Source: Brevibacillus_D fluminis_A
Lineage (GTDB): Bacteria; Bacillota; Bacilli; Brevibacillales; Brevibacillaceae
DNA length: 64,000 nt
Direction of reading: 5' to 3'
NCBI RefSeq assembly: GCF_052072235.1
Contig: NZ_CM125436.1
Coordinates: forward strand, 4,458,001 to 4,522,000
Shown in pieces: positions 1 through 7,806 of this stretch (the first letter of the stretch is position 1; each line of letters starts with the position of its first letter). The notes beneath the pieces were generated by a model, which saw only the letters and a program-made list of their open reading frames with translations, had not been told where the DNA came from and did not search any database. The position numbers and the translations under genes were made by a program.

Positions 1-281
1 TTGTTGACCAAAATGTCGATGCGTCCGAAATCTTCCGCCACCTGCTGCACCATGCCGCGCGTCCTGGCCCGGTCCATCAGATCGGCGACGTACCCGCGCG
101 CCTCGATTCCTTCTTCCACAAGCTCGCGCGCCCGTTCGTTGATTCGCTCCGTCGTCGCCACCAGCGCGATCCTGCCTCCAAGTCTGCCGATGATTTTCGC
201 CGCCGCAAAGCCGATGCCACTGTCGCTGCCAGCGCCCGTTACCAGGCATACCTTTTCATCAAAACGCATGAGTCCCTGCAT
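1..281 (-). CDS. SDR-family oxidoreductase, N-terminal part (partial)
   Basis: This is the beginning of a short-chain dehydrogenase/reductase that continues past the window edge. The reverse-strand translation starts MQGLMRFDEKVCLVTGAG and shows the Rossmann dinucleotide motif TGxxxxxGIG, then a typical alpha/beta run ending in IDILVNN, the conserved NN after the fourth strand. The start at 281 is preceded by a GGAAGGGAG ribosome site; a second in-frame ATG lies at 269. Substrate cannot be told because the catalytic Tyr-x-x-x-Lys half is missing. It is divergent from the SgrR-like gene. Confidence 0.85.
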   Translation of the reverse strand, partial: MQGLMRFDEKVCLVTGAGSDSGIGFAAAKIIGRLGGRIALVATTERINERARELVEEGIEARGYVADLMDRARTRGMVQQVAEDFGRIDILVN

Positions 282-521
282 TCTTCTCCACTCCCTTCCT
301 ACTGACGCACGTTTTCGACAAAAAAGAAAAAATCCCTGTCGGACGTGGACAGATGCAGCTCATCCTTGATATAGAAAATCATGGTCGTGTTCACAACCGT
401 CATGGTACAATTCAACAAAACAACGAACACGGTTTCGCGACTGCGGGTAAGAGAAAAAGGGCAACCATCCGCACGCTCCTTTCGCCTTTTTTAAATCCGC
501 ATTCCCGAATGGAGTTTTCCC

Positions 522-2369
522 ATGACCATCACACTCGATTATTTGACGCTCCGCCACACATTCGCACCGTTCGCAGACGGCGAGCCAATCCGCGTCACCC
601 TCTCACAGCTCGCCGCGACCCTGTTTTGCACACCGCGCAATGCCAAGCTGTTGCTCAAAAAAATGGAGCAGGCCGATTGGCTGCGCTTTGTTCCTGGCGT
701 CGGCCGCGGCAATGCCTCTACGCTCACCTTTCTTCTGCCGCTGCAAACCGTGCTTTTGGAGGTGGCGCAAGCGCGTCTTGAACATGGACACCTTCACGAA
801 GCAATCGAGCTGTTGGACAAGTACGGCGCCGGAACCTCAGCCAAGCAGCAATTTTGGCAAAAGCTGTCCGGCACGTTCGGCTATGCGGTTCGAACCGGGG
901 ACACAAGCCGCATCGAGACGCTGCGCTTTCCCACCGGACGGCAAATTTTGACGCTTGACCCAGCCGAGGCGTTTTACGCATTCGACATTCATCTGGTACG
1001 GCAAATTTTCGATACGCTGGTCGCCTTGGATCGGGAGAAAAACGTCTGCATCCCGCGTCTCGCCCACAGCTGGGAAGCCAATCACGACGCAACGCGCTGG
1101 GTCTTTTACTTGCGCAAAGGCGTCCGCTTCCACAACGGCCTCGAATGCACAGCGGACGATGTCGTGCATACGGTGGAGCGGCTTGCGCACACACCTTGCT
1201 CGCATCCGGGCGAATGGCTCGGCAGGCAGCTCGGGACGGCGGTCGCGCTCGATCGCTATTCGGTCTTGTTCGACCTCGCCTCTTCGAACTGGATCTTGCC
1301 CCGGTTTCTTGCCCATCCGTCCGCATCGATCATCAGCCAGGTTACAGAGCCGGACACCGGACTGCTCGCTGGTACCGGCGCGTTTCGCGTGACGAAATGG
1401 CAGCCGTTTCTCACGGTGCTCGAAGCGTTTGACGACTATTTTGCCGGGCGTGCCCAAACCGACCGCGTGGAAATTTTGCAGCTTCTGCCGGAGCAGCTCG
1501 CGGAGTGGGAGTCAGCCGCGCCCCGCCAGCTGATGGTCGATACGGGCGAAATGGCGCAGCCGACCTTCGCCGGCTGGGACACCGAGCACTTTTACCATGC
1601 CAGCAGCAGCATTCTGACCTTCAACCGGAAAAAAGCCGGACCGCAAAACGACCGGCATTTTCGCGAAGCGCTGCGGCTCATTCTCGCACCGGAGCGGATG
1701 ATCGCTGACCTGGGCGGCTTTCGCGATCGCCCGGCTCTCGGTTTTCGTTACCGTAGCGGCGAGGCGATGCCGACGGAATCAGCGAAGGCCAGCGCCGACA
1801 ACATTCGCCAGCTCATCGCGCAAAGCGGCTATCGAGGAGAAGAGCTGCGCCTCTCCACGTATGGAAGACATGCAGACGATGCCCGCTGGATCGCGCAACA
1901 GTGCCAGGCATTTGGCATCACGATGACAGTGGAGCTGCACAGCTGGGGTGAAATCCGGAATGCGGCCATTTGGGCGGCGAGCGACTTTTTGCTGTTCGGC
2001 GCTGTCATCTATGTCGAGCAAGTCACCCAAATCGAGCTGCTCCAGTCGGCCGCCTGCTTCATTCGCCCGCACTTGGCGCCCGCTGTGGACGCCATTCTCG
2101 ATCAACAGATCGGCCAGCTTTTGGCCGAGCCGTGCGATACGCGCCGGGAGCAGCTCTTGCTCGAAACCGAACGGCTGCTGCAGCAAGAAAACGCCCTGCT
2201 GTTTTTGCTGCACAACACGCTGACCGCCTCCTACCCGTCCACGGTCAAAAATGTCCGGTTTACGGCGGAAGGCTGGATCGATTTCTCCTGCATCTGGTTT
2301 CAGCCAGACACAGCGAAAGCCGCTCTGGGGCAAGCGGACGAACCATCTGGAAAATCCATCGACATGTAA
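522..2369 (+). CDS. SgrR-family regulator: HTH domain fused to a solute-binding-like domain
   Basis: A 615-residue cytoplasmic protein with no signal peptide. Residues about 1-110 form an SgrR-type DNA-binding domain (SQLAATLFCTPRNAKLLLKKM is the helix-turn-helix region). Residues about 165-580 resemble family 5 extracellular solute-binding proteins (SBP_bac_5; WEANHDATRWVFYLRKGVRF is characteristic). In the SgrR/YbdO family such proteins bind a small metabolite and control neighbouring transport genes; here no transporter follows, so the target is unknown. The ATG at 522 follows an AATGGAG site. The region 282-521 between this gene and the SDR gene should hold both promoters; no clear motif was seen there. 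Confidence 0.8.
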   Translation: MTITLDYLTLRHTFAPFADGEPIRVTLSQLAATLFCTPRNAKLLLKKMEQADWLRFVPGVGRGNASTLTFLLPLQTVLLEVAQARLEHGHLHEAIELLDKYGAGTSAKQQFWQKLSGTFGYAVRTGDTSRIETLRFPTGRQILTLDPAEAFYAFDIHLVRQIFDTLVALDREKNVCIPRLAHSWEANHDATRWVFYLRKGVRFHNGLECTADDVVHTVERLAHTPCSHPGEWLGRQLGTAVALDRYSVLFDLASSNWILPRFLAHPSASIISQVTEPDTGLLAGTGAFRVTKWQPFLTVLEAFDDYFAGRAQTDRVEILQLLPEQLAEWESAAPRQLMVDTGEMAQPTFAGWDTEHFYHASSSILTFNRKKAGPQNDRHFREALRLILAPERMIADLGGFRDRPALGFRYRSGEAMPTESAKASADNIRQLIAQSGYRGEELRLSTYGRHADDARWIAQQCQAFGITMTVELHSWGEIRNAAIWAASDFLLFGAVIYVEQVTQIELLQSAACFIRPHLAPAVDAILDQQIGQLLAEPCDTRREQLLLETERLLQQENALLFLLHNTLTASYPSTVKNVRFTAEGWIDFSCIWFQPDTAKAALGQADEPSGKSIDM

Positions 2370-2386
2370 ACCTTATTTGATCGATC

Positions 2387-2491
2387 ATGCATTTCCACCG
2401 CTTTTATGAAAAGAACGGCTTCACGGAGATCGACGTCGCACAGCTGCCGGAAAACTTCCCGATCATGCAGGTGGACAAGAAGTTTTACAAG
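2387..2491 (+). pseudogene. C-terminal remnant of a GNAT acetyltransferase, split by the 2492-3320 element
   Basis: The frame reads RFYEKNGFTEIDVAQLPENF followed by PIMQVDKKFYK, typical of the last strand and helix of GNAT acetyltransferases (FYEKNGF, then LPxNFPxMxVDxKFY). The N-terminal two thirds are absent; the frame begins just after the SgrR-like stop. The element inserts after the codon for the final K. Removing the element and one copy of ACAAG restores reading through 3326-3340 to a TGA, adding IAVS. So it was already a fragment, or a short tail, when the element landed. Confidence 0.6.
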
Positions 2492-2579
2492 TGTCCAATG
2501 AAAATAAAGTGTTGGACTAAAAAATAAAGTATTAGACTCGGAAAATAAGTTGTAGACTGAGAAAATAAAGTATTAGACT
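2492..2579 (+). repeat. Four tandem about 20 bp end repeats, putative transposase-binding sites
   Basis: Copies read ATGAAAATAAAGTGTTGGACT-like, AAAATAAAGTATTAGACT, GAAAATAAGTTGTAGACT and AAAATAAAGTATTAGACT; the GACT ends fall at 2518, 2538, 2558 and 2579. The helical-turn spacing matches closely packed transposase sites at one end of Tn7-type elements. The opposite end shows only one clear copy (3294-3320, inverted). Confidence 0.75.
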
Positions 2580-2672
2580 GGCAACGCCACATTAAGCTAA
2601 CGTGCAGTTTAGCGACAGATAGAAATATCTCTTATTATTAATGTGCTTATCCAGTTGAATGGAGGGTCTGCC

Positions 2673-3185
2673 ATGGGCATTAGGAATTATCTGATTGGAG
2701 GCGTTTCTGGCGCCGGCAAAACTACGGTCTGCAACGAATTGCAGCGGCGCGGTTACCATGCCATTCATGGTGACCGAGAATTGGCTTATCAAGGCGATCC
2801 GGAAACTGGTACCCCGACAGATGACTTTAAACCCGAACACCACATTTGGCATGTAGATAAAGTAAAAGCTCTAGTCGACAATCAGGATGAGGCGGTAACA
2901 TTTTTCTGCGGTGGTTCGCGGAATTATCCCAAATTCATCGATCTCTTCGACGGCGTGTTTGTCCTTGAGGTCGACCTGGAAACCTGTCTCCGGCGGATTG
3001 ATGAGCGAGTGGCACTGGACCCAACTGACTGGGGTGGTAGACCAGAGGAACGGGAAATCTGTGCGCGCTTGCATCAAACGAAAGAAGGCGTTCCTAAAAA
3101 CGGGATTATAATCGACGCCACCGCACCGATCGCGCACGTCGTTGACGAAATCCTCCATCAAATCGAAGCAAATGAACGCCAATGA
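2673..3185 (+). CDS. P-loop nucleoside/small-molecule kinase-like protein, cargo of the element
   Basis: A 170-residue protein starting MGIRNYLIGGVSGAGKTTVC; the Walker A motif GVSGAGKTT lies at residues 10-18. A GDRELAYQGDP segment after it and a late run ending GIIIDATAP resemble adenylate/nucleoside-kinase-fold proteins. The substrate is unknown; chloramphenicol-phosphotransferase-like and nucleoside kinases share this fold. ATG 2673 is chosen because GGAGGG sits six bases upstream; an earlier in-frame ATG at 2643 lacks one. It is the only gene inside the element and its base composition is lower in GC than the neighbours, in keeping with transfer. Confidence 0.7.
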   Translation: MGIRNYLIGGVSGAGKTTVCNELQRRGYHAIHGDRELAYQGDPETGTPTDDFKPEHHIWHVDKVKALVDNQDEAVTFFCGGSRNYPKFIDLFDGVFVLEVDLETCLRRIDERVALDPTDWGGRPEEREICARLHQTKEGVPKNGIIIDATAPIAHVVDEILHQIEANERQ

Positions 3186-3364
3186 CAGTAACTTTCAGGC
3201 GCTCACGGATAGCCCAATATACCGGTGCACCTGGATACGAATAGTCCCATCCACTGCGCTAAAGGAGAGCGATAGTTGAATGATAACAGCGGCAGTCTAA
3301 TACTTTATTTTCACCGAACAACAAGATTGCCGTTTCCTGAACACGCGAGAAGGAGCTGAAGACC

Positions 3365-3853
3365 ATGCATCCACATGAATATGAATGGGTCAAACAGACG
3401 CGACGGACGCTGCTTGATTTTTGCAGCGAGATCAAACCGGAAGACTTTACCCGCCGGATCGACGGATTCGGCGATCTGTGTATGCGCGATATGCTGATGC
3501 ATATGGCGGACTGTTACCATGCTTGGCTTGGTTCCTACCTCTTGCTTCGTACGAAAAAACCGATTACCGCAAAAGACGCCCTGGCACAAATCGGCCCAGA
3601 AGAAATCCGGGAGCGCTTCGCGCAGGCGGATGCGTATGTGAAAGACGTTTTGACCGAGTTCGCCGGTCAGATGGAGGTGCCGCTCACACGGGATATTCCG
3701 TGGCGCGTGGCGCAGACGCTGACCCTAACGCCCGGGAAGCTGCTCATGCATACCGTCACGCATGAGTATCATCACAAAGGGCAGATCATGTCGATGGCCC
3801 GCTTTATGGGCTACACGCCGCCTAATACGGACGTGCTTGGTACAGATGACTGA
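3365..3853 (+). CDS. DinB-family protein
   Basis: A 162-residue four-helix-bundle protein of the DinB/YfiT metalloenzyme superfamily. The metal-binding histidines are visible: one in LMHMADCYHAW (about residue 46) and two in HTVTHEYHHKGQ near residues 131-135, the classic C-terminal DinB motif. Family members are thiol S-transferases (bacillithiol-dependent in Firmicutes) or of unknown function. An AAGGAG site precedes ATG 3365. The gene lies just beyond the Tn7-like insertion and reads away from it. Confidence 0.85.
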   Translation: MHPHEYEWVKQTRRTLLDFCSEIKPEDFTRRIDGFGDLCMRDMLMHMADCYHAWLGSYLLLRTKKPITAKDALAQIGPEEIRERFAQADAYVKDVLTEFAGQMEVPLTRDIPWRVAQTLTLTPGKLLMHTVTHEYHHKGQIMSMARFMGYTPPNTDVLGTDD

Positions 3854-3933
3854 TCCATGCGTGCAAAAGAAGACCGCTCTGCCTTCTCGCCCAATCGCGA
3901 GGAGCCGGCGGCCTTCTTTGTTCGCGCTGTGTC

Positions 3934-4989
3934 CTATACCCCTTTTGGCGTCACCAAAATTTTCACATGCCGCTTGTCATTGACCAATTCTTCGAAGCCT
4001 TCCTGCACAATATGGTCCAGCGTGATTTTTTTGGTGATGAACTGTTCGACCGGAAAACGCCCTTCCGCGATCAGGGAGATGACCGCCGGGAAAATGTTGC
4101 GATAGGCGAGCACGCCTTTGATGCTGCGTTCTTTCAAGACCAGGGCATTGGGCGGGATCTGTGCTGATTTTTCCCAAATGCTCACGATGACCACCTGTCC
4201 GTCTGTCCTGGTGGCCTCGATCGCGCCTTGCAGCCCTTTTTCGACGCCGGTAACTTCAAAACTGACGTCCGCCCCGCCATCGGTCAGCTCCAGCACAGCG
4301 CCGACCGCATCGGTGGCAAGCGGATTGATCACGTGGTGGGCGCCTGCGGCCAAGGCCATCTGTTGGCGCACCTCGGATATTTCGATGCCGATGATGTTGC
4401 TTGCCCCTGCCAGCCGTGCTGCCTGGATGACCAGAAGGCCGATCGGTCCGGTGCCGAACACGACGCACGAATCGCCCGCCTGCAAGCCGCTTTGCCGCAC
4501 CGCATGCAGCGCGACCGCTGCCGGTTCGACCATCGCGGCCTGCTCATAGGAAATCCCATCCGGCAGCGGATGCACCAGCGATTCCTTGACCATGGTGATT
4601 TCCGAAAATCCGCCTCCCCCGCCGCTCAAGCCATGAAAGCCGATATGGTCGCAAACGTTGTAATGGCCTTTGCGGCAGGCAGCGCACGTGCCGCATGACA
4701 GAATCGGCTCGACCGTGACGCGGTTGCCCACCTGAAACCGGCTGACCCCTGCCCCGATCTCAACCACCTCGCCCGCGAACTCATGCCCGAGCACCACAGG
4801 TACGCTCTCGTCTGTCAGCGCATGCGGCTCTGCCGGCAAAAAAATCGGCCCCGCCAAATACTCATGCAAATCGGTTCCACAAATGCCGCACCAGACCGGC
4901 CGAATTTTGACCATGCCCGGCTGGATGATTGGCTCCTCGATCTCCTCGATTCGAATATCCCGCACGCCATGCCATCTGGCTGCTTTCAT
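3934..4989 (-). CDS. bdhA: (R,R)-butanediol dehydrogenase / zinc-containing alcohol dehydrogenase
   Basis: A 351-residue medium-chain dehydrogenase interconverting acetoin and 2,3-butanediol with NAD(H). The catalytic zinc ligand region CGICGTDLHEY (residues 34-44) and GHE follow the N-terminus; the structural zinc motif CGTCAACRKGHYNVC is complete. A Rossmann GTGPIGLLV motif lies near residue 180. It is the last gene of the aco cluster, 21 bases after acoL, so butanediol can be oxidised to acetoin and cleaved by the complex encoded upstream. Length and motifs match Bacillus BdhA (YdjL). Confidence 0.9.
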   Translation of the reverse strand: MKAARWHGVRDIRIEEIEEPIIQPGMVKIRPVWCGICGTDLHEYLAGPIFLPAEPHALTDESVPVVLGHEFAGEVVEIGAGVSRFQVGNRVTVEPILSCGTCAACRKGHYNVCDHIGFHGLSGGGGGFSEITMVKESLVHPLPDGISYEQAAMVEPAAVALHAVRQSGLQAGDSCVVFGTGPIGLLVIQAARLAGASNIIGIEISEVRQQMALAAGAHHVINPLATDAVGAVLELTDGGADVSFEVTGVEKGLQGAIEATRTDGQVVIVSIWEKSAQIPPNALVLKERSIKGVLAYRNIFPAVISLIAEGRFPVEQFITKKITLDHIVQEGFEELVNDKRHVKILVTPKGV

Positions 4990-5010
4990 CCCTTGCTCCC
5001 CCTCTCCTTT

Positions 5011-6390
5011 TTACCCGTGAACCGCATGGCCAACCGCCCCTCGCACGGCCTCAAACAGCGCTTCCGACAAGGTTGGGTGCGGAGCGATGAAGTCTTCCAG
5101 CGCATCCGCTGTCATCTCCGTGTGCAACAGGAGCGCAGCTTGACCGATCAGCTCGGTCGCCCGCGGCCCGACGATGGAAATGCCGACGATTTCGTGGAAG
5201 CCAGGCTCGACCAGCACTTTCACCTTTCCCGCCGTTTCTTGCAAAATCAGCGCTTTTCCATTGGCGGAAAACGGGAATTCGCCGATGCGGATATCCCCGT
5301 ATTTCGCTCGCGCCTGCCGTTCCGTCAAACCTACCGAAGCCACTTCCGGCGCCGTATAGATGCAGCGCGGGACGACGCGATCCTGCACCCGGCGATCGCC
5401 GCCGCATGCGTTGGCGGCCGCTACCTCCCCCTCGTGGAAAGCCATATGCGCCAATTGGATGCCGCCGGTCACATCGCCCGCCGCGAAAATATGCGGCAAG
5501 CTGGTCTGCATCCGTTCGTCGACCTGAATGCCTTTGGTCGAAAAACGGATGCCGATCGACTCCAGATTCATCCCGCCCACGCGCGGCCGGCGTCCGATCG
5601 CGACCAAAACGGCGTCCGCCGCTATCGATTGAAGTCCATCCGGCGTGCGAAAACGCACGGTTTTGGCAGAGCGATCCACTCCTTCGACACTGCTGTTCAC
5701 ATGCACCTCTACACCGTTGCGCTTCAATTGCCGCTCCAGCACGCCGGCGATGTCGCCATCCTCGCCAGGCAAAAGCTGCTCCGCCATTTCGATGATGATG
5801 ACCTTGCTGCCCATGCGGCTGTAGACCGACGCGAACTCGCAGCCGATTACACCGCCGCCCACGACCACCAAAACCGGCGGCACGGCCGCAAGCGACATGG
5901 CGTGGCTGCTGTGCAGCACCCATTCTCCGTCAAAAGGGGCAAACGGCAGCGGAATGGGCTCGGAACCCGCCGCGATGATGATCCGCTCCGCTTCGACCAG
6001 CTGTTCGCTGCCTTCCGCCTTCACCAGCAGCTGGCGATCTGTCAGGAAAAAGGCGCTGCCGCGCATCACCGTGATTTGATTTTGCTTCATCAAATATCGC
6101 ACGCCTGCGACGAGCTTTTGGATCACTCCTTCTTTGTACCGCTGGACATGCGCCCAGTTGACGCGCGCCTCGCCCAGCGGTCCCTCGATGCCAAAGCGCT
6201 CCGCGTGCAAAACTTGTTCGTACGTATCGGCGCTCTCCAGCAATGCTTTGGTCGGCATGCAGCCCACATTGAGGCAGGTGCCGCCCAGCTCTTTTTCTTC
6301 GATCAGCACGACCCGCTTGCCCGCCCGTGCCGCCGTAATCGCCGCCACATAGCCAGCCGGTCCGCCTCCAATCATTGCGATGTCATGCAA
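5011..6390 (-). CDS. acoL: Dihydrolipoyl dehydrogenase (E3) of the acetoin complex
   Basis: A 459-residue FAD/NAD disulfide oxidoreductase that reoxidises dihydrolipoyl groups on AcoC. FAD motif GGGPAGYVAA is at residues 8-17; the redox pair is Cys39/Cys44 in GGTCLNVGCMPTK. A second GGGVIGCEFA motif binds NAD, and the C-terminal AHPTLSEALFEA carries the active-site His-Pro. The TTG start at 6390 is chosen because GGAGG lies eight bases upstream and acoC ends at 6407; a longer frame upstream would run back into acoC. Its place after acoC marks it as the dedicated E3. Confidence 0.9.
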   Translation of the reverse strand: MHDIAMIGGGPAGYVAAITAARAGKRVVLIEEKELGGTCLNVGCMPTKALLESADTYEQVLHAERFGIEGPLGEARVNWAHVQRYKEGVIQKLVAGVRYLMKQNQITVMRGSAFFLTDRQLLVKAEGSEQLVEAERIIIAAGSEPIPLPFAPFDGEWVLHSSHAMSLAAVPPVLVVVGGGVIGCEFASVYSRMGSKVIIIEMAEQLLPGEDGDIAGVLERQLKRNGVEVHVNSSVEGVDRSAKTVRFRTPDGLQSIAADAVLVAIGRRPRVGGMNLESIGIRFSTKGIQVDERMQTSLPHIFAAGDVTGGIQLAHMAFHEGEVAAANACGGDRRVQDRVVPRCIYTAPEVASVGLTERQARAKYGDIRIGEFPFSANGKALILQETAGKVKVLVEPGFHEIVGISIVGPRATELIGQAALLLHTEMTADALEDFIAPHPTLSEALFEAVRGAVGHAVHG

Positions 6391-6406
6391 GGCTTTCCCC
6401 TCCTCC

Positions 6407-7714
6407 CTACAGCAGCAAGCTGTATGGTTCTTCGAGATGCCGCTTGACGCAAGCCAAAAACGCTGCGGCAGGCGCGCCATCCAGCACGCGATGGTCGAAC
6501 GTCAGGCAAAGCGGCAGCATTTGTTGCCGAACCAGCTCTTCGCCGACGAAGGCGGGAACCGCTTTGGCTGCTCCCACACCGAGTATCCCGGCTTCCGGCG
6601 GATTCAGCACCGGCGTGAAGCTTTCCACGCCAAAATTGCCGAGATTGCTGATCGTAAACGTCGAGCCTTTCATTTCTTCCGGTGCCAGCTGGTTGAGACG
6701 CGCCCGCTCGCTCGCCGCCTTGATCGCTTGCGCCAGCTGTACGAGCGTTTTTTGCTCGGCGTGGCGGATGACCGGAACGACCAGTCCTTTTTCCAGCGCG
6801 ACCGCCATCCCGAGATGCACGGCCCCGTACTGCTCAATGTGGCTGCCCAGAAACGCGCTGTTCATCTGCTTGTGCTCCATCAGCGCCAGCACGGTGGCCC
6901 GCGCGATCAGATCGGTGACGGACAGCTTCACCTGATAGCGTCGCTGCGACTCTTGGGAAAGGCTCTCCCGCAGTTGGAGCAGCGCCGTCACATCCGCGTG
7001 CATGGTCATCGTCAGCTGTGCGCTTTGCTGCAAGCTGGCCTGCATTCGCTCCGCAATTACTTTGCGCATGCCTGTGACAGGGATGCGCTCGACGCTTTGG
7101 GCATCGTTTTGCACGGATGCGTCCGGCGTGGAAGCTGGCCCGTCTGTACTTGCTGCCGGTACGGCTTGCACGGCCCCCCCCTCCGCTTGCAGCCCGCCGC
7201 GTTCACGCAGCGCATTTTCCACATCCTCTTTGGTGATGCGCCCCTGCGGCCCTGTGCCGACGATCTGCGATACGTCGAGCCTAGCCTCTTCCGCCATCTT
7301 GCGCGCCACCGGGGAGATTTTGATGCCATCGCGCCCCGCTCGCGCCAATGCAGGCTCTCTCGACGAGTCCACCGCTACCGCTGGCTCTGCCGCCAAAATC
7401 GCTGCGGCTGATTCGCCCTGTGCTGCCACGGCGGCCGGGGATGATTCGACCGCGAGCGCTTCCTCCGCCAATTCGCCAGGCTCGCCAACGCTCCCCAGCA
7501 CCGTGCCATACGGGACGACGCCTCCTTCCGGCACAAGGATGCGCAGCAGCACGCCATCGCCTGGCGATTCGACCTCCATTTCGATTTTTTCCGAGCTGAT
7601 CTCGACGATGCCTTCGCCCTTTTTCACCGCATCCCCCGCTTTTTTCTTCCAGGCGATGACGGTACCTTCGACCATCGCCATCCCCAGCTTGGGCATAATC
7701 ACCTGATGCGCCAT
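6407..7714 (-). CDS. acoC: Acetoin dehydrogenase E2, dihydrolipoyl acetyltransferase
   Basis: A 435-residue E2 enzyme that passes the acetyl group from E1 to CoA. One lipoyl domain (residues 1-78) has the lipoylated Lys43 in ISSEKIEME. An Ala/Ser/Glu-rich linker follows. A peripheral-subunit-binding domain (SPVARKMAEEARLDVSQI, GTGPQGRITKEDV) comes next, then the catalytic domain ending in FDHRVLDGAP with the active His and Asp. ATG 7714 has a GAGAGGAGAG site. It is separated from acoB by a 92 bp gap holding a strong stem-loop, unlike the other tight junctions. Confidence 0.92.
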   Translation of the reverse strand: MAHQVIMPKLGMAMVEGTVIAWKKKAGDAVKKGEGIVEISSEKIEMEVESPGDGVLLRILVPEGGVVPYGTVLGSVGEPGELAEEALAVESSPAAVAAQGESAAAILAAEPAVAVDSSREPALARAGRDGIKISPVARKMAEEARLDVSQIVGTGPQGRITKEDVENALRERGGLQAEGGAVQAVPAASTDGPASTPDASVQNDAQSVERIPVTGMRKVIAERMQASLQQSAQLTMTMHADVTALLQLRESLSQESQRRYQVKLSVTDLIARATVLALMEHKQMNSAFLGSHIEQYGAVHLGMAVALEKGLVVPVIRHAEQKTLVQLAQAIKAASERARLNQLAPEEMKGSTFTISNLGNFGVESFTPVLNPPEAGILGVGAAKAVPAFVGEELVRQQMLPLCLTFDHRVLDGAPAAAFLACVKRHLEEPYSLLL

Positions 7715-7760
7715 GCCGATTCTCTCCTCTCTATCCTTCTTGATCGATCGAGCGAATGGG

Positions 7761-7796
7761 AGCGCCCGGGCTGATTTCTTTTCTCGCACGGGCGCT
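7761..7796 (-). other. Intercistronic stem-loop between acoB and acoC
   Basis: An 8 bp GC-only inverted repeat (AGCGCCCG at 7761, CGGGCGCT ending 7796) with a 20-base loop. In the aco reading direction it has no trailing U run, so it is not a terminator of the operon. Read on the plus strand it is followed by TTTTT, so it could stop antisense transcripts. In the mRNA it may act as a processing or stability element setting E1 against E2/E3 levels; that role is inferred. Confidence 0.55.
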
Positions 7797-7806
7797 TTTT
7801 CGTTCG

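Larger units (their letters stand above)
2492..3320. mobile_element. Tn7-like miniature element (829 bp) with 5 bp target duplication and one cargo gene
   Basis: Both ends begin 5'-TGT and share a 27 bp terminal repeat (2492-2518, and inverted at 3294-3320) that differs at only five positions; the core is TGAAAATAAAGT. The insertion is flanked by ACAAG on both sides (2487-2491 and 3321-3325). The left end carries three further copies of the core at about 20 bp spacing (2521-2538, 2541-2558, 2561-2579). Ends starting TGT, 5 bp duplications and arrays of about 20 bp sites are the hallmarks of Tn7/Tn5053-type elements, whose sites bind TnsB/TniA. The copies even resemble the Tn7 TnsB site (AAAATA-GTT-G-ACT). 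No transposase is inside, so it must move in trans or be a remnant. Confidence 0.8.

Noticed and set aside
2492..2579. CRISPR-like array
   Set aside because: The 20 bp copies abut with almost no spacer and recur inverted at the other element end, so they are transposon end sites.
4783..6447. 554-codon plus-strand open frame
   Set aside because: It lies antisense to acoL and has the low-complexity Arg/His/Asp make-up of a shadow frame; acoL has all family motifs.
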